This document shows positions 20,486-34,700 of a stretch of DNA of 50,150 bases, piece by piece; positions within the stretch are counted from its first letter, which is position 1, and every line of letters begins with the position of its first letter. Under the pieces are notes generated by a model. That model saw only the letters and a program-made list of their open reading frames with translations, searched no databases and was not told the origin of the DNA. The translations under genes were made by a program, and so were the position numbers. Location of the stretch: contig JAOXYB010028066.1 of the NCBI GenBank assembly GCA_028565635.1, forward strand, positions 1-50,150, given 5' to 3'. Source of the stretch: Phoronis ovalis. Its lineage: Eukaryota; Phoronida; Phoronidae.

Positions 20486-23015
20486 CTTGTTTTGCTGAGA
20501 AAACGTTTAGATTATTTGTTTATGAACTATAACTGACACGTGCGAAAAGGTGCTTCTACTTGCTGTATACACTGTCCATGTTCTCTATTGTGAGCTAAGT
20601 ACATTGAAATATCATTAAAAAATATGTTGATCTATTTTAATAATTTGAATTAGATTCTCATCGCAGGGACATTTTCAATGTAAGATTGGCACAAGGTGTC
20701 GCTGTACCTAAATCAAAATTATTATTTCGTAAATACACTAAAGCCGTATACTATAACAGCAACTGTGTTTAGATCATGTAGAAGCATCCCTCCATGCCTT
20801 TGTGTTTTTCATTTGGAAATAAAATAGAACAGTGAAATTTTACCCGCATGTAAAACTTCATAGCTCACCTATTTTTATTCAATTTTCACTTTTATGAGAT
20901 CACTAGGGAAACCATTTTCTCTTCTTTTTGTTCGAACTTGTATAGCTTTTATTTAAATTCAATAGGAAAAGGATGAGCTTGAAAGAATGATTTAGTCATC
21001 AACACATTTTGCATGGATAAATACACCCTTGATAGCCCTCTATACAATTTGTCTATTGTTAAATTCAAAAGGCGATAATACTATTTCATACAGTCAGAGT
21101 GCTATTATATATTTGTGACAAGAGGATAATAACACCCTTTTAACTGATAATTTTATTTATGTATTTTGTATTAATAAGGTTATTCAACAATAACAATACT
21201 GTTTATCACTTTTCACCTCGCCTCAGGTCTCCTTTTCATAACCGGTGACATTAAAATAGTTTTGAATCAAAAGTTTCTTTTCATATCGTTACTTTAGTGA
21301 AGATTTTCCTCATTTTTCATTATTCAAAGGAAATTTGTCTACGTGTTTGTGCCAGATACATTGGCCATTTTACAAAGAGATGAGGTGAGTAAAGACGTGA
21401 AGAGTTTAACATAAAACCATGTGAGGATTTATGATAAACTTAATATTTAAGAAGGTGGTCGTTTGTGATTTTTGATATTCTGTCCATGGATCCAGCCTTC
21501 GCAGAAAATAATACGATGCTTTACGTCACTGGGTATTGTTAATGATGCGCGTCCTCGTGTGAAGAAACTTTTCAAGTGCGTTCCATGTGGGAAAGCGTTA
21601 TGGAAAACAATATTCAGAATATATAGTGAACAATTGATCTGTCGGAGAGTTGATACATGATGAAATTGGCCAAGGGATTATCTACCATTGTAGAAAGAGT
21701 ATTGTATCATTTTTGTGTGCAGTTCTTTATATGAGGGAGACGACGTACACAATAGACGCAGTTATCTCACCGACTAAGCAGAATGATGGTGTCAGGTAAA
21801 AGAAAAATCAAGCTAGAAATAATCACGACGAATAGAGGGACAACATAAATATCGTTCGGAATTTCAAGCACATGACGCACATGTGGACTCCATGGAATTT
21901 CAATCAATCTCAGATTTTTCCTCAACTTTTTAATTCGTTGATAAAACCGGTATCCCCTTATTGTTCCTATTCACTCCAATTTTAATAATACATTCATTTC
22001 TAAAAGTTCAATCATCTAAGCCGTCAAAAATCTACAATGTGCAATAGTTCCATCGGCAAATATTGAAATTTTGAGGAAATACCACGCACCGTTATGTTTT
22101 ACCTGCAATCGTTTACGATTGTATTTCACTACCGTTGTGTTTAAAAAAAACGTTTTACTGACATTTATGCTATCTTTTTGTTTTTAAAAGAGAATTATTT
22201 TTTGCATACTATCTTGTTTCCCCTATTATATGCGGGGTAGTAACTGTCTAAAAGTAATATCTCATTAACTATCAATCATACATATAGCGACAGGTTGGAA
22301 TACGTATAGAAAACATAAAATAGAAGTATTGGTCAGATTAAAACACTGCACATATTTGAGGTTAGGTTTTTTGAAACCAGCTAACTATTATTTGTCATTC
22401 GTTTGATATTAAAAAAAAGTTTGATGTTAAACTACATTTACTCTTTTATATGTTATGACCGTCTCAGTGGTAAATTCATATTTGTATCACGGTTCTTGAA
22501 ACGACATCACACAGTTTAGATTAAAGTATTTGTCCGTGTTCTTTCACTTACTTATATCTATTTTTCAAATTTTACTTTTACAGATTTGGAATGCTTAGTT
22601 GCAGAATATGATATCTAGTGCGTGGAAACATTTTTGTACCAAATGTATTAAGCCATATGAAATTGGTACTGTTGGTACTCCAAAGTGGCGCCATCTGTGA
22701 GAAATGGATAGTTTTAAATTTTTAACTGGGATTAATAAGCACACACTCTAGACAGAATATGACGGATTATAATTATAATGAACAAAAAATGCTTAATCAA
22801 GATTAAGGTGAGTTATGTTTCAGAACCTAAAAACAATTGCATATTATCGCATAATCTGTCGTGAATTCTAGTATTTATTTAAATACATACCTTTCCTTGA
22901 ATAAACGCTCCCGTCAAAATAATTGTTACCTCATATAGAAGCATCGTGTTATAATTTTATATAGATGTATAGCTTACTAGATCAGTATTATGCAATTTTA
23001 TGAAATATTAGGTCC

Positions 23016-23053
23016 ACCCAACAAGTCTACAAGTCTACACCCGACAAGTCTAC
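23016..23053 (+). repeat. short AAGTCTAC repeat cluster
   Basis: ACCCAACAAGTCTAC at 23016-23030 and ACCCGACAAGTCTAC at 23039-23053 are separated by an extra AAGTCTAC. A small local slippage repeat. Confidence 0.85.
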
Positions 23054-26000
23054 AGAGATTATTACTAAGAGTGACATAAACAATACAAACGCATATCAGA
23101 ATGAATCTTCATTAGATGACATATCGATAAAAATACACACTTTCAAAAAGTGAAGCCAATAGAAATTAAAACAATATTTTTACAAACTAAAAAGTCAGAA
23201 TCTGTTAACTAAATTTATTGAAATATTATACTGCTTTGGAATTTTTTGCGTTTTTATTTCCGTAGGAGCAACTTCTATTGCTGTTATTTCGAACTTCATT
23301 TATATCATTTAATTTCTCGATAAACAGGCTCACACTTGAGCATGAGAAGCCCATGCCGAAATTGAAGGACACATGGTCTATTTTGATAAATGAGCCTAAT
23401 AAATGCAGTTTCTATCACAGACAAATACCTTTTAAAAATGTTTTAAAATGTTTAGAAATCAATTTGGGTTAAACCTTTAGAGGCAAATAATTTAAAAAAA
23501 ATTATAAATACACATTTGTATTCTTTAACAAATAAAGCTTAAAGGATTTAACAAATAACTGTGAACGAGCTTAATCCCACGATCAATTTTTATAATGTTA
23601 TTCATCTTATGACATGTTATGAGTATGGTTGATGTAAAGAAACTTTTGTCTGGTAACTGCTGCCACCTGGAGGCTCTTTTTTCGCTTTGGGAGTTGTCCA
23701 CCTGGTTTATCGGCAAGTTAGGCGAACACATTTTAGGCACATCCAGTTGTAAGTTCGGTTCATTGGTGTCGACAGTAATTATCATTGGGTTTTTTATACA
23801 AAAATATTCTTTATTGTTCTTTCCAAATATTTTTGGTGAAAATTGCATGATTTTACTTTAAAACCACTGAATTGAGAAAAAATAAACTGGTAAGCTGAAT
23901 CTATTTTTGTAATAAGTTCAGAGCGTTAATTGGCATAATAATTATATAAATTGCAACATACGTTAGAATTCATCCATAAAGTACGTTACAAATATGCAGA
24001 ATCTTCAGTAACGCGACGAATCTCATAATAAATTACAATAAATAATTTATCCTTCTATTTAAATTGATATTTAAATGAGACTAATATTATAACCTTTTTG
24101 TCTGTAACATTCAATTACCGAAACATTATTCAACATTCGCAGCACGGAAATGGAATTTTTAATTATTCACATATAGAAAAGTTTCAGAGCACAGTTCGGT
24201 TATTGGTGAAATATATCACGTGTACTACTTCAGCTTAATCGTGGTGGATTATAGCAATATATTGAATTGTCTTTTAAATGAGTAATTCTATTTATTCCAT
24301 TGTTCTAATCAATTTAGGACAATTAACCATGCTGTTGCGGGTTTTGGCTCATGATTTCCCATTAGACCATTAAGGTCTTTTATTCTAATTAGTTTCTATC
24401 CATGTATCGGCGAATATATCTCACCTGGATATATAAGGTACACATTGAATGTTTTGTTAAGTCTAACGCATTTTATATTGTTTATTCAGCCCTTCGGCTA
24501 TATATCTTTCAAAGATCTACGAATGATTTTGACACACATATCCCATATCAATTTTCACGTTAATAAAAATCAAAATTGATAAAAAGCCAAATTTAGAATA
24601 ATTTATTAGTATCTGATGGTAAAAAACAGATGATGTCCACAAAATGAAAGCGGGTTACTGCGGGCTTGTACCCAAATTTGACACCAGCAAGTTTTTTTAT
24701 ATGTTCTTTGACAGACAGGAGGAACATAAAATCGATAAAAGAAAAATTCGAAATATTTTCAATAATAGTCACACGTGTAGTTGTCTAGCGTTTATTTACA
24801 TATCCAAGCTATAATACTTAAATAATATGATCTATGGAGTATTTATCTTTCAGACTTTGTGTATTTACAAATTCGTTTTTCACAGGACTAGCCTCCTTTA
24901 AAAGTGGTTTTACCAATATATTTAAACAGCTAGTATATTTCATGTTGGACATTATCAACAAATGAAGTTTAAAATTAATTTTTCAAACTATTGCATAAAT
25001 TTAAGAACAACTTACATGAAATGTTAATACTTTTTGTCATGATTCGTTTAATAAACACATAATTTATTATTAATTTTTGTGGTTGAAAATCATTACCATA
25101 GAGTGGATTTTAGAATGAATTTTACTAAAATTTTGACATAGGTTAAAGTGAGTATTAATCATATTATATTAGCCAGGTGTGAGTCAGCGATGCCAAAGCT
25201 GATATGAATTTTGATCAAGCAAATTTTTCTCAACTCACTGAACTGGAAATCTTAATATACCTAAATTTTCATATTAACATTGTAAATTCATTCTTAATGT
25301 GTTGAATATGTCATTTTTAAACGTTTATCAAAAATCCACGAACTGTTAATTAAACGAATTTGATCTCATAATGTTCCATTATAAAGTAGAAATGTTTTCG
25401 TCTACTTGTAATTTTATTTATATAGTTTATCACAAAAATAGGTAAAATATTTTTGTGTTCATATGTTATAGAGAAAAGGCTTAATTATGCTTAAGATAAA
25501 TCTTAATTCAATAAAATAATTTAATTTGTAGAACTTACTGAGCCTATAATCAAATAGCTAGGACAAGTGACATTTTTCTGTTTTGGCTGCAAATGTGTGA
25601 CACACAAAATAGTGTCATCGTAGATGACCTCGGAGTTGTCACCTTCATAAAAAAAGATGACATTACCCCATGCCGTGAACACAAAGATGAGTTATGCATA
25701 ACTATAGTTCATGGTTAACCACTGGTGATATAATACAGTTTTCGGAAATCTGCTAATGTTGTTTTTGTGCATCAGATAATTATAAGGTCTTTCAAAATAA
25801 AACATTGATAATGAAACCGCTACAGAGCTTAGGTAGATCAAAAATTACCCAGAAGGTGAATCATTTTAAAATATTATCTAACTCGATTCTGTCTTCAGGC
25901 AATTTATAGTGGACAGCGAAGAACATCTCTAATCAACCCCTTACAGCGACTATACAGGGATGACAAAAATCGAGCTCGCTGCTTGATATAGGCCTAATTA

Positions 26001-26553
26001 TAATGGCACATCTACACCTCTTGTTGAACTCCTTGTACAAGACAAACATTAGCAGTTAAATAAAAGTAAACAAATACGCAAGAAGAACTCAATGATTGTT
26101 ACCTCAATTATTAAGCATATTTTTTCTGGTCACTGCGCATTGAATTTCAAATTATAACTGCAATACAGGTGAGAAATTCAATCGATATTGTAATTCCTAG
26201 ATGTACTTCTCTACTGATTTGAACTAAATACATGCGATATTTTATAATTTATATTTCTTAAGTGTGTTCTAACACTAATGAGCCTGATAATTTTAAGTTA
26301 TAATTAGCTATGGGTTAGTAAGGGTGTAAATCTCAAATAAATGAAATGAAATCATCGAAATATGAAATGTCTTCTTCAGATTAAAAAACCACAACTGTGA
26401 ATTCTAAATTCTGTCAATGAGGGTATAGAGGCATACATGTACCTTCGGCAGCGCATAGAGACTAAACTTTTATGAAACTGTCAGAAGCTACAACAACCTC
26501 AAAGTGTATAAGATTTTTTTTTGCATCCATTATTTTAACAGTGCTTGTGTCTC

Positions 26554-26721
26554 TAAGGGCGTATGTGTGTGCTATGGGCGTATACAAAAGACTCAAATGA
26601 AAAGGAGCCAGTTTTTTACATAAATTATTTTGAATAAAAAAATTATGCGAATATACTTGTCATAGAAAGTACCTATGTGTATCCAATAAGGGTGTATATG
26701 CATGTATATGCTATGGGTGTA
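26554..26721 (+). repeat. two diverged copies of a TAAGGGYGTAT...CTATGGGYGTA module
   Basis: The module at 26554-26584 is repeated at 26687-26721, about 133 bp later, with a short insertion of TATG units. A third weak trace (GTGGGTGTATG) follows near 26755. It looks like a local minisatellite-type duplication. Confidence 0.5.
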
Positions 26722-28672
26722 CTGCGTAAATCATCGTTGACACTTGTGTAACATGTGGGTGTATGTTGCTCGTCTGCGCTGCAGTGCACTCGGGGGAAGC
26801 GGGTTGTGGAGCCTGGAAATCTAGCTCTTTATATGTGGAGCACCACGCAATGATGTCAAAAAAGTACTATTAACTATTACTATATTCCTCCACATTATTC
26901 ATGATTATCTTTCTCTACTAGAAACTGCTCTGGACGTGAGTGAAAAGTTTTTTTCTACCAAAAACGAAAACGTAAAGTTGTGGGAGACGGGTATCATTTT
27001 ATTATTGCTTTATCCTAAAAATAGACAATCGATGACAATATGATGAAACATCTTTAATTTTCTGTTATATTTGGCAATTAAGGGTTAAGAGTCATTAAGT
27101 TGCACTTAAGCAGTGATTCGTGTCTGACTAAACTCTAAAATCCGTGAGAAACTTAACATGATGAGGTTTAGCAGGGGAATTAAGGTTTCTTATTATCGAT
27201 GTGTATTCCAATTTTCCAAAACCCTAGGAAACTTATTAATAGTAATTGCTGAGCAATTGTCCGCTATTCAATTTAGTTTGTTGGTATCTTTTATAACCTG
27301 GGAATTCATAAACAGAATTGACAATAGTTAAACTGGTCTATGTATAAAGGAGATAAAAGGATTCTAACAGCTAAGTTCTATCCAATAAACATTAGAATAA
27401 ACATTGTAATTGTCACATTATCTCGTATGGACAGAAATTTAATTTTGATTTTAATTATATGAAATACATTGTACAGGTGTTTATGGTTAATTGCGAACTT
27501 GGTTCATTTGTCCTCATCTACCGGTGAAATTTGATTATCACGCAATGATTTATTCTTTTTTTTGAATTTTTGCCAAAATTACACCCACGCAGATTTAATT
27601 TGGTTTAGTCAGTGTGGTATCTCAAAACTGAATTCTCCGAAAAAGGGATTGTCTGCAGGAAAATTGTCGCAATATTTAAGTAACTCTTACGTGTACTTTA
27701 CGATTCATAATCAATTTTCAAAGAATTCAAAATTAGTATATGCTAAATGTTACTTGACATAACATGCAGCATCTACTAACCAAAAGCATCATGCTATTTG
27801 ATGAGACACCGTCAGAAGCCCGAATGAAACATAGTCGAGTAAGGATGCGCAATATTGTTTGTTTCAAAAATCTGTTTTGTGTAGGTGGCATGGGTCATAT
27901 ATAGGGTGCCAGTGAAATGAATTTAAAAAAAACGATTTTAAAAGTTCAAGGGGTTAAATTTGAGTAAAATTTTGTTACCCCTATATTCTCAGGTAAAAGC
28001 TGTCAAGTCAGTGGTTAAGGAATACCTGTACTGTCTATCAAGATGATAATTACGGATGTAGTAAGAACATATGAATTATGTGGCGCCTTTAGAAAATTAA
28101 AATATGACGTTTGTAGCATGCAGTTACGTCTGCAAGCTCGTATATTCGCTTACTAAGCAATATCAGCAGTATTCTATATGTGAAAGTAATATTTTAAAGC
28201 ATATTTATACACGTGTTTCGTTAAGTGATATTATGCATCGGGTATGGTTTTTCGCAAAACGCCTGGTGCCGGATACATGTATTTTTTATGCATAGTACAG
28301 AAAGGTTCAAACTGGTAAAACGTACTGGGAGACGTTTCATTAGCTCTCTAGAAGAAGTACATGTAGCATAATCTACGCTTGGTAGCTCATCAGACATGGC
28401 ACACCTGACTGGGTCTTGGCAGGTCGGGACTGATTGATTAACGTTTCACGCTGTGTTAATAGCTAACTTCGCTCATTGTCTCGCACAGTAAGCATCGAGC
28501 AAAGCTTTTAACAATCCTCAAAAGCCTTATTATTTCTATCATAATTATCCTATATTAGAACCCCTGTGTCCATAGAATTCATAAAATTTATAATTAAATC
28601 TTACATTTATATACGATATACGTATTTTTATTTGATGTAATTACCTTAGAACAACAACTACAAAACAATAGA

Positions 28673-28720
28673 TATACTCTGGGACTATTATAACTAAGTT
28701 ATAATAATCCCAGGTATACT
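28673..28720. mobile_element. 36-bp palindromic insertion with TATACT target duplication
   Basis: CTGGGACTATTATAACT at 28679-28695 is inverted at 28697-28713 with one mismatch. The unit 28679-28714 is flanked on both sides by exact TATACT (28673-28678 and 28715-28720). Its arms share CTGGGACTATTA with the palindrome at 18734, and both end in CCCAGG. Two copies with similar ends and flanking 6-mers support a tiny foldback or MITE-derived family. Confidence 0.6.
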
Positions 28721-31700
28721 GTATACTCAATCTAATATAATGCATTACTACATTAGTTAAATTATAAACAACTGACAGTGCATACAGGATATACTAAAAA
28801 AGTCAGTGCATGGTTTAATCCATTGGTCGGATTATGCAATGTTGCATTGCAATAAATTTTTATACGGACGATCCATACAATGAAATTAAAATATCAATTT
28901 GTTTGCCTTGTAAAAGGTCGTAAAAAGAGCATAAACATTCACCTTCAAAATAAAGTCTATAATAATGAATACTTACATCTATGTTTTGGTAATAAAAAGT
29001 AACATTCTCCTTTTATGTAAGATAGAATGCCCTTGACAAAATATAATATACCACAAGAGTGCGTAAGTTCCTTTCTCGGGTCATTAATTTTTAAACCAGA
29101 AAAAACACCCTTCATCGTGACAAATTTCGTTTATGTGTTACAGCTTATAGTACAAAAAGCGGCCCTTTGTCATGGCATTTTCATATTTCGGGAATTTTTA
29201 GTATGTGAAAAAATCTTGAACTAATATCGAGTTGTTAGAAAATAATTGTTTATGACTAAGATGATACTTTTTGAAAAATAAGTTACTGAATTTTAAAATT
29301 AATGTGTCCTGTTGCATAATATTATGTCCTTTATTGCCCATCAGAATACGTTGCTTAGAGACAGCGAGATTTAATATAATTCAATCAAGGGACCCTTTCA
29401 TATAATTCTCATTTATAGATCCTTATCTAAAAGGTGTTATAAAATATACATTAAGAACTCGGACGAGATGTTTCTTTATAATCGATGTATACAATCTTCA
29501 TTTACTCATTTGTGGAGCATGCGGTAGCAACGGTCCAAATCATGTGGCTACATACATTGTTTTCATAAAGTTACACTTCGGCATAGTTCACTCATTGCGT
29601 CATACAATATTCAAAAGAAGTGAAATATTTCCTTAGAGACGAGGTTACTCCCTGATTTATTTACCTATCTTGTGATTTTATATATTTGCTATCAACTCGA
29701 ATTACTGAACCATTTATGAAGTTTGAAATTGTCAGCATTTAGTCGGCATCAGACGGAGACTGATTTAAATTTGTCGAGCTTTTTCTTTTTCTTGATTCAG
29801 CCAGAATATTATAACATACTTTACATGTATAGGTATACATAACATTGCAAAACATATGCCATCATTTTGATACAAATTGTGATTATACCATATCACTTTC
29901 TCAAGTCTCCTATTATTACCATTCAGACAATACAGCAGATGATAAAGACTAGATAGATAATTTCTTTATCTCTCTATGAATGCATTTGTTATATGAACAT
30001 TCATAAAATGTGAAAAGGTACATAAATACGATCAAAAGTTAACAGCACCAGTAAGGAAACTCTCCAATTGGGTATTATTTGCCACATAATAAAAACCGTT
30101 GTCCTTGGGGGCTAGGTTACTTATCCAGTAGTTCAAGTTGTGTGTGTAAATGGTATTGTTGACATTCTGTTTGATTACGATTGATTACCAGACTAGTTGC
30201 ATGCAAATATTAATTCTCTGAAAAGATAGGATTCGTAAACACACTACTAAGTAACATATATCGTGATATTATCACGTGTGAATGTAACCGTGGATATACG
30301 ACCCTCATTACTATGACAATCCACCTCTCATGCAATTTTACGTACAATTATGGTATTTTCCTTTAAAAAAATCAGAATTTATTTTCTTTTGTAAACAAAT
30401 TTTTAGTAGAAATACTGGACCAAATACCAATGACCGTTTCATACTCAAATTGAAGTACTATCCCTTAAATATGAATGGCAAGCATCTAGGAGCACTAACC
30501 AGTTAATATAACAATTCTTTCCAGAAACCTGTTGAACAGGTATTTTGTTTCGAAAAAAAGGAATACACATTTGTACATAATTCTCAATGTTTTACTGCAA
30601 GATCCCAAAAAGAAATCTTGATATTACAGCTAGTGCTATGTATGATTACATAAATAACTGCTTTCCTGTAATTTTATACAGGTGCAATTTTTCCGCGAAT
30701 TTTTTCTTCCCTGTTTCGGACAGTTCTAAGTGGGTGTTCATGTATTTGAGACACAGGATGGAAATTAATGTATTAAACAATTTTAACCGACTATGGGGGT
30801 GATGTGCACCTAGAAAAAAATGGATACACGAAAACCCTGAGAACTCAATTGTAAACTTATACCAGGATATCAAATTTCAAGGTACAACAGGTTTGATATG
30901 TATCTATAAGGAAGATGGCTATTGTTATAAAAATAATTGAAAATTTGTGCTCGAGTACATTTTGAACAATAATTTGATGAGAAAGAACCTTAAATGACAT
31001 TCATTTCATATGAGTGTATAGGTATTAGATAAAATTGATTGACAAGTGTGATTTCCATCATCTGACATCAGCGTACTAAGACAGTGCAGTACGATAAAGG
31101 TGAAGGGTGAATTATGCATCATCCCTTCAATGATTACATTTAAAAATCATTTAATTTAATGAACATTGTCAGACTTGTGATTTCCAACTATTTAATTAAC
31201 AAATTTAAGTTATTTTTAATATGCTTGATATCATGATAGTAAAGCTCTATGAATGTTATTAAATGTGTCCTCAAGCGACGAACAAAACGTTAAATGGGGG
31301 GACACCCCCGCCAGGCACCCCCGCCGCCTTTATCAGTATGGAAAGCTGTATGCAAGGCATTCATATGCGCAATCTTTCCTTCCCTTGCAAGAACATTTAT
31401 TAGATCCCATATCTGAGAATGTTGTATTTATTTCTTTGAGTTATCTATAATCATTTGATTACTAATATTTTCCGAGGATTGAACCAGTTAAAATTAAAGC
31501 GAAAATTATAGTTAGATAACCTTAATTTAAAGTTTGAGATACTGATATAGTCAGTCGCCAAATGTACACCCATGGATAATTCTTTAATTCATTGATAATT
31601 ATCTGAAATTTAGATTGTAATGAGTATACAATTATACTCAGCTGTAAACAAAGAAGATAATTGTGGATAATACATGTATTACCCTCTTTTAACTCAATGG

Positions 31701-34700
31701 GTGGCTAATAATTAATATGTTGTTCTTCTTATTGCTGAAGGTTTTTTATGGCTCAGATTTTGAGTACCCTTCTGGCTAGATAGCACCAGCGTGGGTCTTT
31801 ATCTGGAGCATCCAATAGCCATAGTAATTATTGTAAGGATTGAAAATCGAAAAAGATTCCTCCTTCAAGAATTCTGGATCCGCCTCTAATACCACTATGT
31901 TTTTGCTATAACTAGTTTGTTTACTAACAAACATGTTTTTTAAAACACCGGAACGACCAGGGGTACCGGAACCAAGATGAATAAGAAATTATTATAAGGA
32001 ATCTTTATTTACAGGTAAATAATTCTACCCTTAATGACTTATTTACCTCCTACACTGGTTTGACCCCGTTTTAAACCCCATCTGGCCCATAATCAAGGTA
32101 AATTAGAAAAGAAAATTGCTTGTTATCAAAATCAGGGTTAGAAAATTGAAGGTAGTTTGTAGCTTATTTTGATATGGTGACTATTTTTCAATTGTAATGG
32201 TCACGCATGGATTTCGTCTTTTTTGTGTCATTACAAGTATCTTGGGGTTACTTTTTGTAAATCTAACAATAAAGTACACAATGTTTACCTATTTAAACTA
32301 TTGTGAAAATAAAGTGTTTCTTTCAAAAACTAAATAGGAAAATTTAAAGCCTATTTAATAAAGAATAGAACTTAACAGTGCGTGCATTTATGTGCCAAGT
32401 TTACAACCATTAATATTATAATTAACGCGAGCCATGCATAAAATTATGCAGGCGCTAAGAGAATGTCTAAACTGTTTCCGTCACCGTTGCTAGCTACTCA
32501 AACTACGATAAATATGCGACAAAGCACATTAACAACTTAAATCTAGTTTTAATTATTCGTGCAATCCGCATTAGGATTTTTCCCGCTCTACTGTCTTCTG
32601 TAACCTTTGCTTTAAAATATTACAGTCATATCATTTGTGGATAGACATGTTTAAAAAAATTGAGTGCCCATCATGCGATATACATTGTACCTGTACCCAT
32701 ATTTAATGTCTTGGGATTGTATCCCGTGTCTAATGCCATTGAGGACAGTACATATAATGTCAAGGCCTCAGAACACTTGATTGAACAATTTGGTTTGTGG
32801 TATTGATTAATTTGCTGGAGAGATGAACTCTTGATAATTATTGGTGTTTTTCTGCATTTTTAGAGGCATTTTGATACCAAATAAATATTGTTTCTGGGCA
32901 ATTTTTCTTTTGTGGTTAACACACGGATGTATATGTCTTAACTTACGTTCGTGATTTGTGTCATACGTATCATAGTTGTAATAAATAATGCACCATGATT
33001 TTAAAATCAAGTGGTTCCTTGCCAAAACGGGCAGAGCGCCAGAACATTTTTCAAACAGAAATTTTATTTCTATCAAAGTAGATTGTATAACTATTGTTCC
33101 TTTGATTATTTTTCTTGCCTGTCCCAAGAATAAACGTGTATCGCGCTAAAACTTTAATATAATAACTTAAATATAACTTTTATTATAAAATAACTTACCG
33201 CAAACGGATCAAGCATGACGTTTAAGTACTTAAGACATCGCCACATTGTCTAGTTTTGACAATTAATGGAGATACTTTGAAAAATGAAAACCATAATTTA
33301 TGTAAAATCGTGTTATTTGTCTTTACTTTTACGACCGTATTCTGATAACTTTAATCTTGAATTTTGTACCTGGCTAATGGTTGTGTTTTGGGCGATTTTT
33401 CTGCACCACACCTCTCTTTGCAATGTTAGTACCTGCTGGTCGCATTTAAATCAAAGTGTCGGTTTAAGCATTGGTATTTGAACATTAATTGGGCTATCTC
33501 CCTCGGAGAAAATGAGAAGCTACTTTACGTAGTTAATGAATTGAAACTGATTTCATTCCATGACTTTCAGGATTTTATTTGAGCACAATAAATGTTTGGT
33601 GTTATTTTCGTATAGTTATATGGTTATTTCTTGTTCTCGATGTCAATAAATATTCTTTCCTTTTAATTTTGATTCAACAAGTGTTCTCTTGAAAATTTAA
33701 TGTTCCGCCGGCAGCAGTTGAATGTTATACAATTTCCTTGTTACTCATTCGCTTCATCAGATAAAGAGCATGTTATGAATTCGAGCATACGGCATTATGT
33801 GATTGTGTATAGCTTGCGTCTTTAAGTAATCTCATTTTCTGATGAGATTAAAAAAGTTTTCTTTGAATTTTTTGTTCATACCACCAGTTAGTTTTACCTA
33901 TCACCACCAGGGAGTTACAAACTTACTAATTTCATTATCTACTATTTGTGTATTCGGTAGTCTCTATGATAAACGCAAAATATAACAAATGTAATTTGTT
34001 ACTTTTAAGGAATTCACTTATTTTGGGTCTCTTAGTTTCTTCAAACACGGAAGACTTACACACACAATAAAATACAAAGGAAGTCCTCTTTATTAAACCT
34101 ACTCGCATTATACACATTCGATATTTGTATATTGTATTTCAGAATCGTTTTGTGTATGCCAGTGTCTTTAAAACTCTGTAAATAACGCCTCATTTCGTGT
34201 TGCTCAATTAAGAAGTATTACTAAGCCATCGAGTACCTCTTAGTTAATCCGTCAGTTGATCCATAGCCAATGTCACCAAGTGTATTTCCAAAAGTTTTGT
34301 ACATCTGTATAAAAGTGAAAAAACCTTCGTATTACTATTGATGCTTAATTTGCCTAACATAAAAGTATGCAGTTTCCCGCGCTTTAAAAAAGTAACACAG
34401 ACAAAGAAAGTTACACGATGACTTAGAGCCTAAGAACGCTAATTGAAATCTGTTTGAAATTAATAATACTTAAGGATGAACAAAATTTTAAAACAGAAAT
34501 CACTACACAATTTATGCTGTGTAGACGTAAGAGGATTACTGGTATAACCAGTCAACAGTCTATCAGCTGCTGGAATTACTTTTTGGCAAATCAACACTGC
34601 ACGGAAACACACTAAACACGTTCAAAAATTACTCCACCATAGCCAATGCTTAACACAAGCCGCTGAAACCTACATTCAATAAGGAAATAAATTATACAAG

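Larger units (their letters stand above)
18769..28672. other. gene desert, part 2
   Basis: No supported gene. It holds two diverged duplications (20259/20463 and 26554/26687), a short AAGTCTAC repeat at 23016, a minus-strand frame at 23525-23848 with protein-like composition, and two GC-richer patches around 26760-26830 and 28380-28510 that stand out from the AT-rich background. Confidence 0.5.

Noticed and set aside
21472-21660. C2H2 zinc-finger-like FKCVPCGKA
   Set aside because: Only the CxxC and GKA parts are present; the two histidines are missing and there is no neighbouring finger.
24481-24500. AGCCCTTCGGCT hairpin resembling a bacterial terminator
   Set aside because: Only 4 bp of stem, in eukaryotic DNA with no adjacent gene.
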